A DNA stretch of 38,043 nucleotides from Bradyrhizobium oropedii (GTDB taxonomy: Bacteria > Pseudomonadota > Alphaproteobacteria > Rhizobiales > Xanthobacteraceae). The DNA lies in assembly GCF_020889685.1 (NCBI RefSeq), contig NZ_JACMYO010000070.1:1-38043 (forward strand), given 5' to 3'. Below the pieces are notes generated by a model that was given only the letters and a program-made list of their open reading frames with translations, did no database searches and was not told the DNA's origin. The stretch's first letter is position 1; each line of letters starts with the position of its first letter. Made by a program: the position numbers and the translations under genes. This document shows, one piece after another, positions 1-8,463 of the stretch.

Positions 1-832
1 CGGGCGCCGGCGCGGGCGATGGGGCAGCAGCGGGCCCAGGCGCCGGTGTGACCTGCGGAACCGGGTCGGATCGCGCGGGAGCCGGTTCGCTGCCTGCATT
101 GCTCTTGGGCGCATCGACCTTGGCCGTATCGGGCTGGGAGGCCGGCTTTGCCGGCTTCTCGGCCTCACCCTTGTCCTCGCGCTTGACCGCGGTCCTGGGC
201 TCCTCACCCGCGGCCTCGCCCTTGGGTGCGTCCTCGGACTTCGGCTCCTCGACGGGCTTGCCGCGACGGCCGTGCTTCTGACGTGACGGCTTGCCCTCGC
301 CCGCGGCCTGCGGGGCCTGACCGTCGTCCGGCCTGGCACCCTCGGGCGCCTCGCTCGGCCGCGTCATGCGCTTGCCGCGGTGAGCGGAATGTCCTTCGGG
401 ATTCAAGCCGTCGGCGTCGGGCTTCGCCCCTTCCTGCGGCGCGGCACCCTGATTCTGCCGTCGGGCGGGACGCTCGGACGGCTGCTCCGGCGACTGGTTC
501 GCCTCCTGGCGGCCTTCCCTGCCCTTGGCGCCCTTCGGCTGATCCTTGGCCTGGTAGCGCGGGTCGTTGGCGCCGTTCGAAATCAGGTAGGACGCGAGGA
601 TGCCGGCCATGTCGCTGGACGTCGTGTAGTGCTGGCGCAGGAAGCCCGGCAGCGAACCGGCCGGCACCGACTTCAAGAGGCCGCGCGGGCTCTTATGACA
701 AACGGTGCAGGTACCTGCGAAGATCTGGGAGGGGCTTTTGCCGGCCTCGAGGTTTTGCGCTTCCGCCGGTACGGCTGACAGGCAGCCAATCAAAAGCGTC
801 ACCGCCGCCAGACTGAGGGCTCGGCTCAACAT
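1..832 (-). CDS. Secreted c-type cytochrome-like protein with long Pro/Lys-rich tail (3' end outside window)
   Basis: The reading frame is open from an ATG at 832 down to the left edge, so the C-terminus is missing. The first ~25 residues form a signal peptide (hydrophobic core LAAVTLLIG, likely cut near AEA-QN). Residues 42-46 are C-T-V-C-H, the covalent haem c attachment motif; Met75 is a possible distal ligand. From about residue 90 the protein becomes a low-complexity chain rich in Pro, Ala, Lys, Glu and Gln for at least 185 residues. Such a tail is unusual for a small cytochrome and suggests a disordered, charged periplasmic tether. It diverges from the cfa-like gene across about 260 bp. 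The haem motif and export signal are seen directly; an electron-transfer role is inferred. A fortuitous CxxCH in a non-cytochrome secreted protein is the main alternative. Confidence 0.7.
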   Translation of the reverse strand, partial: MLSRALSLAAVTLLIGCLSAVPAEAQNLEAGKSPSQIFAGTCTVCHKSPRGLLKSVPAGSLPGFLRQHYTTSSDMAGILASYLISNGANDPRYQAKDQPKGAKGREGRQEANQSPEQPSERPARRQNQGAAPQEGAKPDADGLNPEGHSAHRGKRMTRPSEAPEGARPDDGQAPQAAGEGKPSRQKHGRRGKPVEEPKSEDAPKGEAAGEEPRTAVKREDKGEAEKPAKPASQPDTAKVDAPKSNAGSEPAPARSDPVPQVTPAPGPAAAPSPAPAP

Positions 833-1090
833 TCCTTAAGTCTCCAGATTCCGGAAAAATCGCCGCCTGCGCCTCATGGATCGGCCGCGGCGGTCACCTT
901 TTAGCCGATTATCACGCGAATGGAAGCGCGCGCATGACGCATCCACGCAATTGTCACATTTTGGAATATCGGCTTTGACCACAACGCAATAGCGCGCCCG
1001 AATTCCCTGCCTATCTTTGGGTTGGGGACACATTGGAGTGATCAGCTCCGGTGGTGTCGGTGTGCAGCTTGCCGTTCCGTTGGTGTCTCG

Positions 1091-2344
1091 ATGGACCGAT
1101 TGTTGCGATACTTCTTGGGGCGCTTCATCCGCCGCGGTTCGATCACGTTCACGACCGCGAGCGGCGCCCAATTCAGCTGCGGTGACGGCACCGGCACGCC
1201 GGTCGCCGCGCGTTTCATGACCAGGGCGGCTGAAGTCCGCGTTCTGGTCGATCCGGAACTTTATCTCGGCGAAGCCTTCATGGATGGCACGTTCGTGGTG
1301 GAGCGAGGCACCATCGCCGAGGTGCTGGCGGTCCTGATGGGCCAGGCGGCCATGCTGCCGAACTTTGCCAGGATGCAGGCCTGGGTGCGGTTCCTCGGAC
1401 GGCGTGCCCAGCAGATCAATGTGCGTGGCCGCTCCAGGAGCAATGTCGCCAGCCATTACGATCTCGACGGCCGCCTCTATTCCCTCTTCCTCGATGCAGA
1501 CAAGCAATACAGCTGTGCCTATTTCGAGGCGCCTGACGCGACGCTGGACGACGCCCAGCTCGCCAAGAAGCGCCACCTCGCCGCAAAGCTCCTGATCAAG
1601 CCCGGCCACCGTATCCTCGACATCGGTTCCGGCTGGGGCGGACTCGGGCTCTATCTTGCCGAGATGAGCGGCGCCGACGTCACCGGCGTCACGCTGTCGA
1701 CCGAGCAGCTGCAGATCTCCAACGCCCGGGCGGCGGAGCGGAGCCTGGCGGATTCCGCGCGTTTCCTGATGCAGGACTACCGCGACATTCCCGGCCCGTT
1801 CGACCGTATCGTCTCGGTCGGCATGTTCGAGCATGTCGGGGTCGCCTACTACGAAACCTTCTTCAAGCGCTGCGCCGAGCTCCTGAGCGATGACGGTGTC
1901 ATGGTGCTGCATTCGATCGGCCGCTCGACCGGTCCCGACGTCACCAGCCCCTGGATCCGGAAGTACATCTTCCCCGGCGGCTATATTCCGGCGCTCTCCG
2001 AGGTCATGCCGGCAATCGAGAAGGCCGGACTGCTGATCTGCGACATGGAGATCCTGCGGCTGCACTATGCCGAGACGCTGAAGGCGTGGCGCGAGCGCTT
2101 CATGGCGCGGCGCGAGGAGGCGGTGCGCCTTTACGACGAGGCCTTTGCCCGAATGTGGGAATTCTACCTGGCGGCCTCGGAGATGTCGTTCCGGGTGCAG
2201 AACATGATGAACTTCCAGCTCCAGCTCACCAAGCGCCAGGGCGTCGTCCCGATCACCCGCGACTACATCGGGCACGAGGAAGCCCGGCTGCGGCTCAGGG
2301 AAGCGGTCGCCGCCAAACCCCGGCTGCAACTCGCCGGCGAGTGA
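1091..2344 (+). CDS. Cyclopropane-fatty-acyl-phospholipid synthase family methyltransferase
   Basis: SAM-dependent enzyme that methylenates cis double bonds of membrane phospholipid acyl chains. The 417-residue length fits the family. An N-terminal lipid-binding region (to about 115) precedes the methyltransferase fold. Family signatures are SHYD (121-124), YSCAYF (140-145), the SAM-binding glycine loop ILDIGSGWGG (175-184) and SVGMFEHVG (242-250). The ATG at 1091 is preferred because the frame upstream to 1022 gives a cysteine-rich, arginine-rich leader that does not resemble the family; no strong ribosome site marks either choice. It is transcribed alone, divergent from the cytochrome-like gene. 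Alphaproteobacteria often carry several paralogs, so I do not assign the symbol cfa, and activity on other lipids is possible. Confidence 0.9.
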   Translation: MDRLLRYFLGRFIRRGSITFTTASGAQFSCGDGTGTPVAARFMTRAAEVRVLVDPELYLGEAFMDGTFVVERGTIAEVLAVLMGQAAMLPNFARMQAWVRFLGRRAQQINVRGRSRSNVASHYDLDGRLYSLFLDADKQYSCAYFEAPDATLDDAQLAKKRHLAAKLLIKPGHRILDIGSGWGGLGLYLAEMSGADVTGVTLSTEQLQISNARAAERSLADSARFLMQDYRDIPGPFDRIVSVGMFEHVGVAYYETFFKRCAELLSDDGVMVLHSIGRSTGPDVTSPWIRKYIFPGGYIPALSEVMPAIEKAGLLICDMEILRLHYAETLKAWRERFMARREEAVRLYDEAFARMWEFYLAASEMSFRVQNMMNFQLQLTKRQGVVPITRDYIGHEEARLRLREAVAAKPRLQLAGE

Positions 2345-2364
2345 GACCAAAACAACGGGTGTCG

Positions 2365-2586
2365 CTAGTTGCGCAGGCTGTAGGCCGATCCGCAATGGGC
2401 GAAGGTCGGTGCCGGACGCGCCAGATGGGCCACGGCGGCCGAGACCAGCCGGGCATCGCAGGGAGCATTCCGGACCTCCGGACGCGCCGACTGCTCCATG
2501 GCATCGACGAGCGACGCCAGCCAGCGGCGGTCCATGCCACCTGCCCGGCCAAGCCTCAATCGCATCGTCTGAAACTCTTGAGCCAT
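2365..2586 (-). CDS. Small hypothetical protein, 73 aa
   Basis: Short frame convergent with the cfa-like gene, ending 20 bp from its stop. The ATG at 2586 is chosen over an upstream one at 2655 because an AGGGAAG-like purine stretch precedes it at a somewhat long distance. The product is Arg/Ala-rich, contains two cysteines and shows no signal peptide or membrane segment. I do not recognise a family. Codon third positions are G/C-rich in this frame, which mildly favours real coding, but in DNA this rich in G+C chance frames of this size are common. Confidence 0.4.
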   Translation of the reverse strand: MAQEFQTMRLRLGRAGGMDRRWLASLVDAMEQSARPEVRNAPCDARLVSAAVAHLARPAPTFAHCGSAYSLRN

Positions 2587-2720
2587 CGTCGCCGTATCTT
2601 CCCTGAGCGAAGACAACCCGGAATCCGCCGGGTCGTTCCCGCGAACCTGGCGCAAAGAAAAATGCGGCAGGTGTGATCTGCTTCACAGAGGTCTGTTCCG
2701 GGCTGTCGTAGTGATCCGGA

Positions 2721-2843
2721 ATGACCCGAGAAACGCACCAGACGATGTTGGACCCGCAGCGCGATATCGCGACCGACTACGCCCTGATCGCCACTGGCGT
2801 GGTGGCCGCCTTGATCGCGCTGGCTTTCCTCGTCCTGGTCTGA
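2721..2843 (+). CDS. Small single-span membrane peptide, 40 aa
   Basis: An ATG at 2721 opens a 40-codon frame ending in TGA at 2841-2843. About 17 polar residues (acidic and basic) are followed by DYALIATGVVAALIAL and a further hydrophobic run to the C-terminus, giving one clear transmembrane helix. The DYALIA stretch resembles the start of Flp/type IVb pilin helices (EYALIA), but the protein lacks the prepilin cleavage context and the rest of a pilin, so this is a resemblance only. It lies alone between the 73-aa gene and dnaB. The ribosome site is weak. Translation is plausible because the polar-then-hydrophobic design is coherent. Confidence 0.4.
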   Translation: MTRETHQTMLDPQRDIATDYALIATGVVAALIALAFLVLV

Positions 2844-3001
2844 GGACCCGACGCCAACAGCCGCCTCACCTCTCCATGGGTTCGCCGGTCCTGAAAAAGG
2901 TTCAGGCGGCATCCGATTTTTACCAACGACATTGCTGATCGGCCGGACCCTGCCCGGTTTCTGACAAGACCCAGTCAAGCGGAATGCATCCGGCTGTCCG
3001 G

Positions 3002-3027
3002 GATTCACACATCGCGTTGTGTGAATC
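3002..3027. promoter_or_regulatory. Perfect 10-bp inverted repeat upstream of dnaB
   Basis: GATTCACACA (3002-3011) is separated by six bases (TCGCGT) from its exact complement TGTGTGAATC (3018-3027). It lies 108 bp before the dnaB ATG. No T-tract follows on either strand, so it does not look like an intrinsic terminator, and it matches none of the interspersed repeat families elsewhere in this window. A dimeric-regulator operator or a structured leader is likeliest. The rest of the 291-bp gap between the small membrane peptide and dnaB shows nothing else I can name. Confidence 0.5.
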
Positions 3028-3134
3028 GTGCATAAGAAACATCCGTCCTTTCGCTTCGTGCCGGGCTGGCGCTTGATCGCCGCCCCACATCCGAAAATCG
3101 CAGTAACGACGAAATCAGAAGAATAAGCTCGTCC

Positions 3135-4640
3135 ATGGCCTTGATTGATTCGAACGTCCACAAGCTCGCGCCCGACGCCGCCGCCTCCGCGGCCTACCGG
3201 AGTGCGCCGCACAACATCGAAGCGGAACAAGGCCTTCTGGGCGCGATCCTGGTCAACAACGACGCCTTCTATCGCGTCTCCGACTTCCTGGAGCCGAAGC
3301 ACTTCTTCGAAACCATCCATCAGCAGATCTATGAAACCGCCGGAAGCCTGATCCGGATGGGCAAGGTCGCGAACCCCGTGACCCTGAAGACGTTCCTGCC
3401 GGCCGAGCTCGACATCGGCGGCATGACGGTCGGCCAATACCTCGCGCGGCTCGCCGCCGAAGCGACCACCATCATCAACGCGCAGGATTACGGACGTACC
3501 GTTTACGATCTCAGCCTGCGCCGCAACCTGATCCAGATCGGCGAGGAGATCGTCAACGTCGCCTATGACGCGCCGGTCGACTTTGCCCCGCGGGCGCAGA
3601 TCGAGGATGCCGAGCGGCAGCTCTACAGTCTTGCCGAAACCGGCCGCTATGACGGCGGCTTCCAGCGCTTCTCGCAGGCGCTGACGATTGCCGTCGACAT
3701 GGCGGCGAAGGCGTTCCAGCGCGACGGCAAACTGTCCGGCATCTCGACCGGCCTGCGCGATCTCGATGCCCGGATGGGCGGCCTGCAACCGTCCGACCTT
3801 ATCGTGCTCGCCGGCCGTCCCGGCATGGGCAAGACATCGCTCGCCACCAACATCGCCTACAACATCGCCAAGGCCTATGTGCCCGAGGTCCAGGCAGACG
3901 GCACCACCAAGGCGGTCAACGGCGGCTGCGTCGGCTTCTTCTCCTGCGAAATGAGCGGCGAACAGCTCGCCACCCGTATTCTCGCCGAACGCACCGGCAT
4001 TCCCTCGAGCTCGATCCGCCGCGGCGGTATCTCGGAGCTCGATTTCGAGAAGATCCGCGACTGTTCGATCGAGCTGCAATCGCTGCCCTTCTATGTCGAC
4101 GAAACCGGTGGTCTCTCGATCTCGCAGCTCACCGCCCGTGCCCGCCGCCTCAAGCGGCAGAAGGGCCTCGATCTGATCGTGATCGACTACATCCAGCTGC
4201 TGCAGGGCTCGGGCAAGAAGGGCAACGACAACCGCGTCCAGGAAATCACCGAGATCACCACCAATCTGAAGGCGCTGGCGAAGGAATTGAACGTCCCGGT
4301 CATCGCGCTGTCGCAGCTGTCGCGTCAGGTCGAAAACCGCGACGACAAGCGACCTCAGCTCTCCGACCTGCGTGAATCCGGCTCGATCGAGCAGGACGCC
4401 GACGTGGTGATGTTCGTGTATCGCGAGGAATACTACCTGGCGAACAAGGAGCCGCGGCCGGGCACGCCCGAGCACGAGAAATGGCAGATGGAGCTGGAAC
4501 TGGCCCATGGCAAAGCCGAAGTCATCATCGGCAAGCAGCGCCACGGCCCGACCGGCACCGTCGAATTGCACTTCGAGGCCAGCGTGACGAGGTTCGGCGA
4601 TCTCGCACCCGACGGTCAGATTCCGGATCACTCCCATTGA
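3135..4640 (+). CDS. dnaB: Replicative DNA helicase DnaB
   Basis: Hexameric 5'-3' helicase that unwinds DNA ahead of the replication fork and recruits primase. The 501-residue product has the N-terminal DnaB domain (about 24-125, beginning APHNIEAEQGLLGA), a linker, and a RecA-like motor domain. Walker A is GRPGMGKTS (227-235), Walker B is LIVIDYIQLL (347-356), and the late motif SDLRESGSIEQDADV is present. The ATG at 3135 gives the normal family N-terminus. It is followed after 48 bp by alr. The dnaB-alr-radA-cvpA-purF order is conserved in many Rhizobiales, which supports orthology. In that order rpsF-rpsR-rplI often precede dnaB; here they are not immediately upstream. Confidence 0.97.
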   Translation: MALIDSNVHKLAPDAAASAAYRSAPHNIEAEQGLLGAILVNNDAFYRVSDFLEPKHFFETIHQQIYETAGSLIRMGKVANPVTLKTFLPAELDIGGMTVGQYLARLAAEATTIINAQDYGRTVYDLSLRRNLIQIGEEIVNVAYDAPVDFAPRAQIEDAERQLYSLAETGRYDGGFQRFSQALTIAVDMAAKAFQRDGKLSGISTGLRDLDARMGGLQPSDLIVLAGRPGMGKTSLATNIAYNIAKAYVPEVQADGTTKAVNGGCVGFFSCEMSGEQLATRILAERTGIPSSSIRRGGISELDFEKIRDCSIELQSLPFYVDETGGLSISQLTARARRLKRQKGLDLIVIDYIQLLQGSGKKGNDNRVQEITEITTNLKALAKELNVPVIALSQLSRQVENRDDKRPQLSDLRESGSIEQDADVVMFVYREEYYLANKEPRPGTPEHEKWQMELELAHGKAEVIIGKQRHGPTGTVELHFEASVTRFGDLAPDGQIPDHSH

Positions 4641-4688
4641 TTCCGCGGCGCGGTTGAACGGCAGGAGCCCCGCGCGTACAACGGGGGC

Positions 4689-5999
4689 ATGAACATCGTG
4701 ACCGACGCGAAATCGCAGCTGACGCCCGAAGCCAATCTGCTGGCGGCCCATCCGGCCGCCACCGGCATCCTCACCATCGACCTCGACGCCATCATCGCCA
4801 ACTGGCGCAAGCTCGAGAAGACCGCAGTGCCCGCCGAATGCGCCGCCGTGGTCAAGGCCAACGCCTATGGCTGCGGCGCCGAACAGGTTGCGCGGGCGCT
4901 TGCCAAGGCGGGCTGCAAGACCTTCTTCGTCGCGAGCGTCGAGGAGGCCGCCGCGGTGCGTGCAGCCGCTCCGCAGGCAACGGTATATTCGCTCGGCGGC
5001 TTCTTCCAGCAGACCGGCGAGGCCTACGCCAAGATCGACTGCAAGCCTGTGATCGGCGATCTCAATGAACTCGCCGAGTGGGACGTGTTCTGCCGCCGCT
5101 CCGGTTGGTCCGGCGGCGCCGCCATCCATATCGATACCGGCATGAACCGGCTCGGCCTCACGGTCAGCGAAGCGCAAGGCATCATCCCGCGGATCAATGC
5201 CGGCGATCACGGCATCACGCTCGTGATGAGCCACCTCGCCTCCGCCGAACTCTTGAACAACCCCGCCAACGCCAAGCAGCTGGCAAGCTTCCGCGAGATC
5301 GCGAGCCTGTTCACCGGCGTGCCGGCGTCGCTGGCGAACTCCTCCGGCGTGTTCCTCGGCGCCCAATTCCAGTTCGAGATGGTGCGGCCGGGCTGCGCGC
5401 TCTACGGCGTCAATCCGACGCCGGAGGCCGACAACCCGATGCAGCAGGTGGTCGACCTCAAGGCGCGCATCGTGCAGATCCGCAACATCGATCGCGGCGA
5501 GACCGTCGGCTACGGCGGCACCTGGACCGCACGCCGGCCGACCCGGCTTGCGATCGTCTCCGCCGGCTATGCCGACGGCTATTTCCGCGCCGCCAGCGCC
5601 AATGACGGCACCCGTGGCGCCGAGGTCGTGGTCGCCGGCAAGCGCTGCCCGATCGCCGGCCGCGTCTCGATGGACCTGATCGCGGTCGATATTACCGATC
5701 TCGACAAGAACGCCGTGCGGCGCGGCCACATGGTGACGCTGATCGGCGAAGGCATCACGGTCGACGAGGTCGCGCATCATTTCGGCACCATCGGCTATGA
5801 GGTGCTGACCAGCCTCGGCCGCCGCTTCGTGCGCATCTACAAGGGCGGCGATGCCGTCTCCGCGACGAGCGGCACCGTTGTCGAGAACAGCGAGCCGGCC
5901 GCCTCGCAAGCAGCGCCCCCTGCCATGCCGACGGCAGCGCCGCCTGCACCGCCACCATTGCCATCGGCTGATGACGTGACCGGTCGCGCGTGCCCATGA
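4689..5999 (+). CDS. alr: Alanine racemase
   Basis: PLP-dependent enzyme interconverting L- and D-alanine for peptidoglycan. The PLP-binding lysine is Lys56 in VVKANAYG, and the second catalytic base is Tyr275 in GYGGTW. The (beta/alpha)8 barrel N-domain and beta C-domain (AGRVSMD, through GYEVLTSLGRR) are complete. The 436-residue protein is longer than most racemases because a Pro/Ala-rich tail of about 40 residues follows the fold; it looks disordered. The stop codon overlaps the xth start (ATGA, 5996-5999), so the two are translationally coupled. Cysteines replace some common residues but no active-site residue appears missing. Confidence 0.96.
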   Translation: MNIVTDAKSQLTPEANLLAAHPAATGILTIDLDAIIANWRKLEKTAVPAECAAVVKANAYGCGAEQVARALAKAGCKTFFVASVEEAAAVRAAAPQATVYSLGGFFQQTGEAYAKIDCKPVIGDLNELAEWDVFCRRSGWSGGAAIHIDTGMNRLGLTVSEAQGIIPRINAGDHGITLVMSHLASAELLNNPANAKQLASFREIASLFTGVPASLANSSGVFLGAQFQFEMVRPGCALYGVNPTPEADNPMQQVVDLKARIVQIRNIDRGETVGYGGTWTARRPTRLAIVSAGYADGYFRAASANDGTRGAEVVVAGKRCPIAGRVSMDLIAVDITDLDKNAVRRGHMVTLIGEGITVDEVAHHFGTIGYEVLTSLGRRFVRIYKGGDAVSATSGTVVENSEPAASQAAPPAMPTAAPPAPPPLPSADDVTGRACP

Positions 6000-6766
6000 A
6001 GATCGCGACCTTCAACATCAACAACGTCAACCGCCGGCTGCCGAACCTGTTGCGCTGGCTGAAATCGGCCAAGCCCGACGTCGTGAGCTTGCAGGAGCTC
6101 AAGGCAAGCGACGCCGAGTTTCCCGCTGCTGCGATCGCGAAGGCCGGCTACGGCGCAGTGTGGCAGGGACAGAGGACCTGGAACGGCGTCGCCATCCTCG
6201 CGCGCAAGGCCGAGCCCGTGCTGATCCGCACCGCCCTGCCCGGCGACGCCTTCGATCACGAGGCGCGCTACATCGAGGCCGCGGTGCGCGGCATCGTCGT
6301 CACCAGCCTCTATCTGCCGAACGGCAATCCGCAGCCCGGACCGAAATTCGATTACAAGCTGGCCTGGTTCAAGCGGCTGCGCGCCCACGCCGCCAAGCTG
6401 CTCAAGCAGAACGTCCCGGTGGTGCTCGCCGGCGACTACAACGTTGCGCCGACGCCCTTCGACATCTATCCGACGCGGTCGTGGGACAAGGATGCGCTGA
6501 TCCAGCCGAAGAGCCGCGCCGCGTTCAAGGTGCTGGTCGATCAGGGCTGGTGCGATGCGATCCGCACGCTGCATCCTGACCAGCCGATGTTCACCTTCTG
6601 GGACTACATGCGCAACCGCTGGCCGCGCGATGCCGGCCTTCGGCTCGATCATCTCTTGCTCAGCCCCGACCTGGCAGCGCGGCTCGCGGAGGCCGGCGTC
6701 GACCGCGACATCCGCGGCGAGGAAGGCGCCAGCGATCATGCGCCGGCGTGGGTGGTGTTGAAGTGA
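5996..6766 (+). CDS. xth: Exodeoxyribonuclease III (AP endonuclease family)
   Basis: DNA repair nuclease that cleaves at abasic sites and removes 3' blocking groups. The 256-residue EEP-fold protein has SLQELK with metal ligand Glu34, GDYNVAP (Asp147, Asn149), LDHLL (Asp218) and the C-terminal GASDHAP with catalytic His248. The ATG at 5996 is chosen, giving a 4-bp overlap with alr; a GTG two codons earlier (5990) is the alternative. Coupling a repair gene to alr is not part of the most conserved dnaB-alr-radA order, so it is probably a lineage-specific addition, but both genes appear intact. Confidence 0.93.
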   Translation: MKIATFNINNVNRRLPNLLRWLKSAKPDVVSLQELKASDAEFPAAAIAKAGYGAVWQGQRTWNGVAILARKAEPVLIRTALPGDAFDHEARYIEAAVRGIVVTSLYLPNGNPQPGPKFDYKLAWFKRLRAHAAKLLKQNVPVVLAGDYNVAPTPFDIYPTRSWDKDALIQPKSRAAFKVLVDQGWCDAIRTLHPDQPMFTFWDYMRNRWPRDAGLRLDHLLLSPDLAARLAEAGVDRDIRGEEGASDHAPAWVVLK

Positions 6767-6799
6767 CGGGGCGGCGATGACGTCTGCCCCACCACTGCT

Positions 6800-6923
6800 G
6801 TCGTCCCTGCGAAACCAGTGACCCATACTCCGCAGCGGATGTTGTCGAAGAGACTCGTCGTTCGGGCGTCGCTCAACAATGACTGCCGGTGGTTATGGGT
6901 CCCTGCTTTCGCAGGGATGACGG
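6800..6923. repeat. Interspersed palindromic repeat, GTCGTCCCTGCGAAAGCAGGGACCC family (copy 1)
   Basis: The left arm begins GTCGTCCCTGCGAAA and is degraded afterwards. The right arm reads GGGTCCCTGCTTTCGCAGGG then ATGACGG. The arms are inverted relative to one another across about 90 bp of unrelated sequence. A second copy of the same family is at 12843-12987. The element fills much of the 327-bp gap between xth and the barrel gene. The remainder of that gap (6924-7093) shows only a G-rich ribosome site just before 7094. Confidence 0.7.
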
Positions 6924-7093
6924 TGGGCCGGGCGATAACAGTTGAGGATGAGGACGCAGCTTCGCGTTCGCGCACCTCGTCGAGGCCGCCCGATACCACC
7001 GAATGCGGCCGGATGTGGCGAACCAGGTACAGCCGGGGGTCGTGGAAATCGACTACACTCGCATCGATTTGATTCATGCATTGGGGGCTGCAC

Positions 7094-7897
7094 ATGAAGA
7101 CATATTTCGTCGCTGCGTCCGCGCTCATGCTCGGCATTGCAACTGCCTCCGCGGCCGACCTCGCCGCTCGCCCCTACGTCAAGGCGCCCCCGATCGTCGC
7201 CGCCACCTATGACTGGAGCGGTTTCTATGTCGGCGCCAATGGCGGCGGCGGCTGGAGCCGGAAGTGCTGGGACATCGTCCCCTTCGCCATCACTAATCCG
7301 ACGCTGGGCGTCCTGAACTTCACCGGGCCGGAAGGCTGCCACACCGCAAGCGGCGCGACCGCCGGCGGCCAGATCGGCTATCGCTGGCAACAGGCCGCCT
7401 GGGTCTTCGGCGTCGAAGCGCAGGGCAATTGGGCCGACCTCTCCGGTTCGAACCCCTCCGTCGCGCCGTTGTTCGCGGGCTTCGCCAACCGATCGAAGAT
7501 CGATGCCATCGGCCTCTTCACGGGACAGATCGGCTATTCCTGGGGCGCCTTCCTGCTCTATGCGAAGGGCGGCGCGGCGGTGGTGCGCGATCGATACGAG
7601 AGCTTCATCACGCCGGCATTCGGACTCGGCCTGCCGGTCGGCTTCATCGCCGACCACGGCAGCGAGACGCGCTGGGGCGGCACGATCGGCGCCGGTGCCG
7701 AGTATGCGATCGCGCCCAACTGGTCGCTGGCGGTCGAATACGACCATCTGTTCATGGGAACCGACACTGTTCACATGACCTACGATCCCGCCTTCATCGC
7801 CCAGATCAACCATGACGAGCGCATCCGCCAGGACGTCGACATGGTGACGGTGCGCGTCAACTACCGCTTCGGCGGCCCGGTCGTCGCGAAGTACTGA
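7094..7897 (+). CDS. Omp31-like outer-membrane beta-barrel protein
   Basis: The 267-residue product has a signal peptide (MKTYFVAASALMLGIATASA, cut before ADLAAR) and the family opening DWSGFYVGANGGGGWS. It then alternates amphipathic strands with loops and ends in an aromatic-rich terminal strand (VRVNYRFGGPVVAKY). This is the pattern of the small porin-like Omp25/Omp31 family of Rhizobiales. The ATG at 7094 follows a TTGGGGGC ribosome site; an upstream ATG at 7076 would add six residues. Two cysteines (in KCWD and EGCH) could form a loop disulphide. It lies alone in the accessory stretch between xth and radA. Transport specificity cannot be read from the sequence. Confidence 0.88.
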   Translation: MKTYFVAASALMLGIATASAADLAARPYVKAPPIVAATYDWSGFYVGANGGGGWSRKCWDIVPFAITNPTLGVLNFTGPEGCHTASGATAGGQIGYRWQQAAWVFGVEAQGNWADLSGSNPSVAPLFAGFANRSKIDAIGLFTGQIGYSWGAFLLYAKGGAAVVRDRYESFITPAFGLGLPVGFIADHGSETRWGGTIGAGAEYAIAPNWSLAVEYDHLFMGTDTVHMTYDPAFIAQINHDERIRQDVDMVTVRVNYRFGGPVVAKY

Positions 7898-8016
7898 CGC
7901 CGCGCGCGCGGTTGTCTGTGGTTCAGGGCGCCCTTGCGCCGCCTCGAACCATGAGGCCACACTGAGCCTCCTCTCCCGAGATGGGCATCCAGCGCGGCTC
8001 GGGATCAGGTCCCGGA

Positions 8017-8463
8017 GTGCGCGTGGGCTTCCTCTTCGTCCTCATCGTCGGCCTGGTCGCCGGCACCATTTCAGGCATCGTCGGCACCGGCTCGTCGATC
8101 ATGCTGATGCCGGTGCTGGTCTATCAGTACGGGCCGAAACAGGCGGTGCCGATCATGGCGGTCGCCGCCGTGATGGCCAATCTGTCGCGGATTCTCGCCT
8201 GGTGGCGCGAGGTCGACTGGCGCGCCTGCGCCGCCTACTCGATCATGGGGATTCCGGCCGCGGCGCTCGGTGCGCGCACCCTGCTCGCTCTACCCTCGCA
8301 CGCGGTCGACGTGGCGATCGGCCTGTTCCTGATCGCGATGGTGCCGGTGCGGCACTGGCTGGAACGACACGAGCTGAAGGCCAGTCTCTGGCATCTCGCA
8401 ATCGGCGGCGCCGTGATCGGCTATCTCACCGGCATTTCTCAACAAACTTTGATGCGACACTGA
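8017..8463 (+). pseudogene. TauE/SafE-family permease, truncated after about half the protein
   Basis: The frame encodes the first half of a sulfite/organic-anion exporter family membrane protein. A first helix with GTISGIVGTGSSIMLMP is followed by further helices up to IGGAVIGYLTGI. Intact members have about 250 residues and continue with a second repeat of the fold. Here homology-like sequence stops near 8436 and nine unrelated residues lead to a TGA at 8461-8463. The start is taken at GTG 8017, which matches the usual beginning before VGFLFVLIVGLVAG; ATG 7981 is an alternative. With only the first half-repeat present the protein is unlikely to transport. The break coincides with a compositionally different segment up to radA. 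Confidence 0.75.

Noticed and set aside
836..2686. A 616-codon minus-strand frame opposite the cfa-like gene
   Set aside because: Same artefact: mirror of a well-supported methyltransferase gene, with no recognisable domain.
2556..5909. A 1117-codon open frame on the minus strand across dnaB and alr
   Set aside because: It is antisense to two certain genes; long antisense frames arise from G/C-rich third positions. Its translation has no fold-like pattern and is dominated by Asp, His, Arg and Gly.
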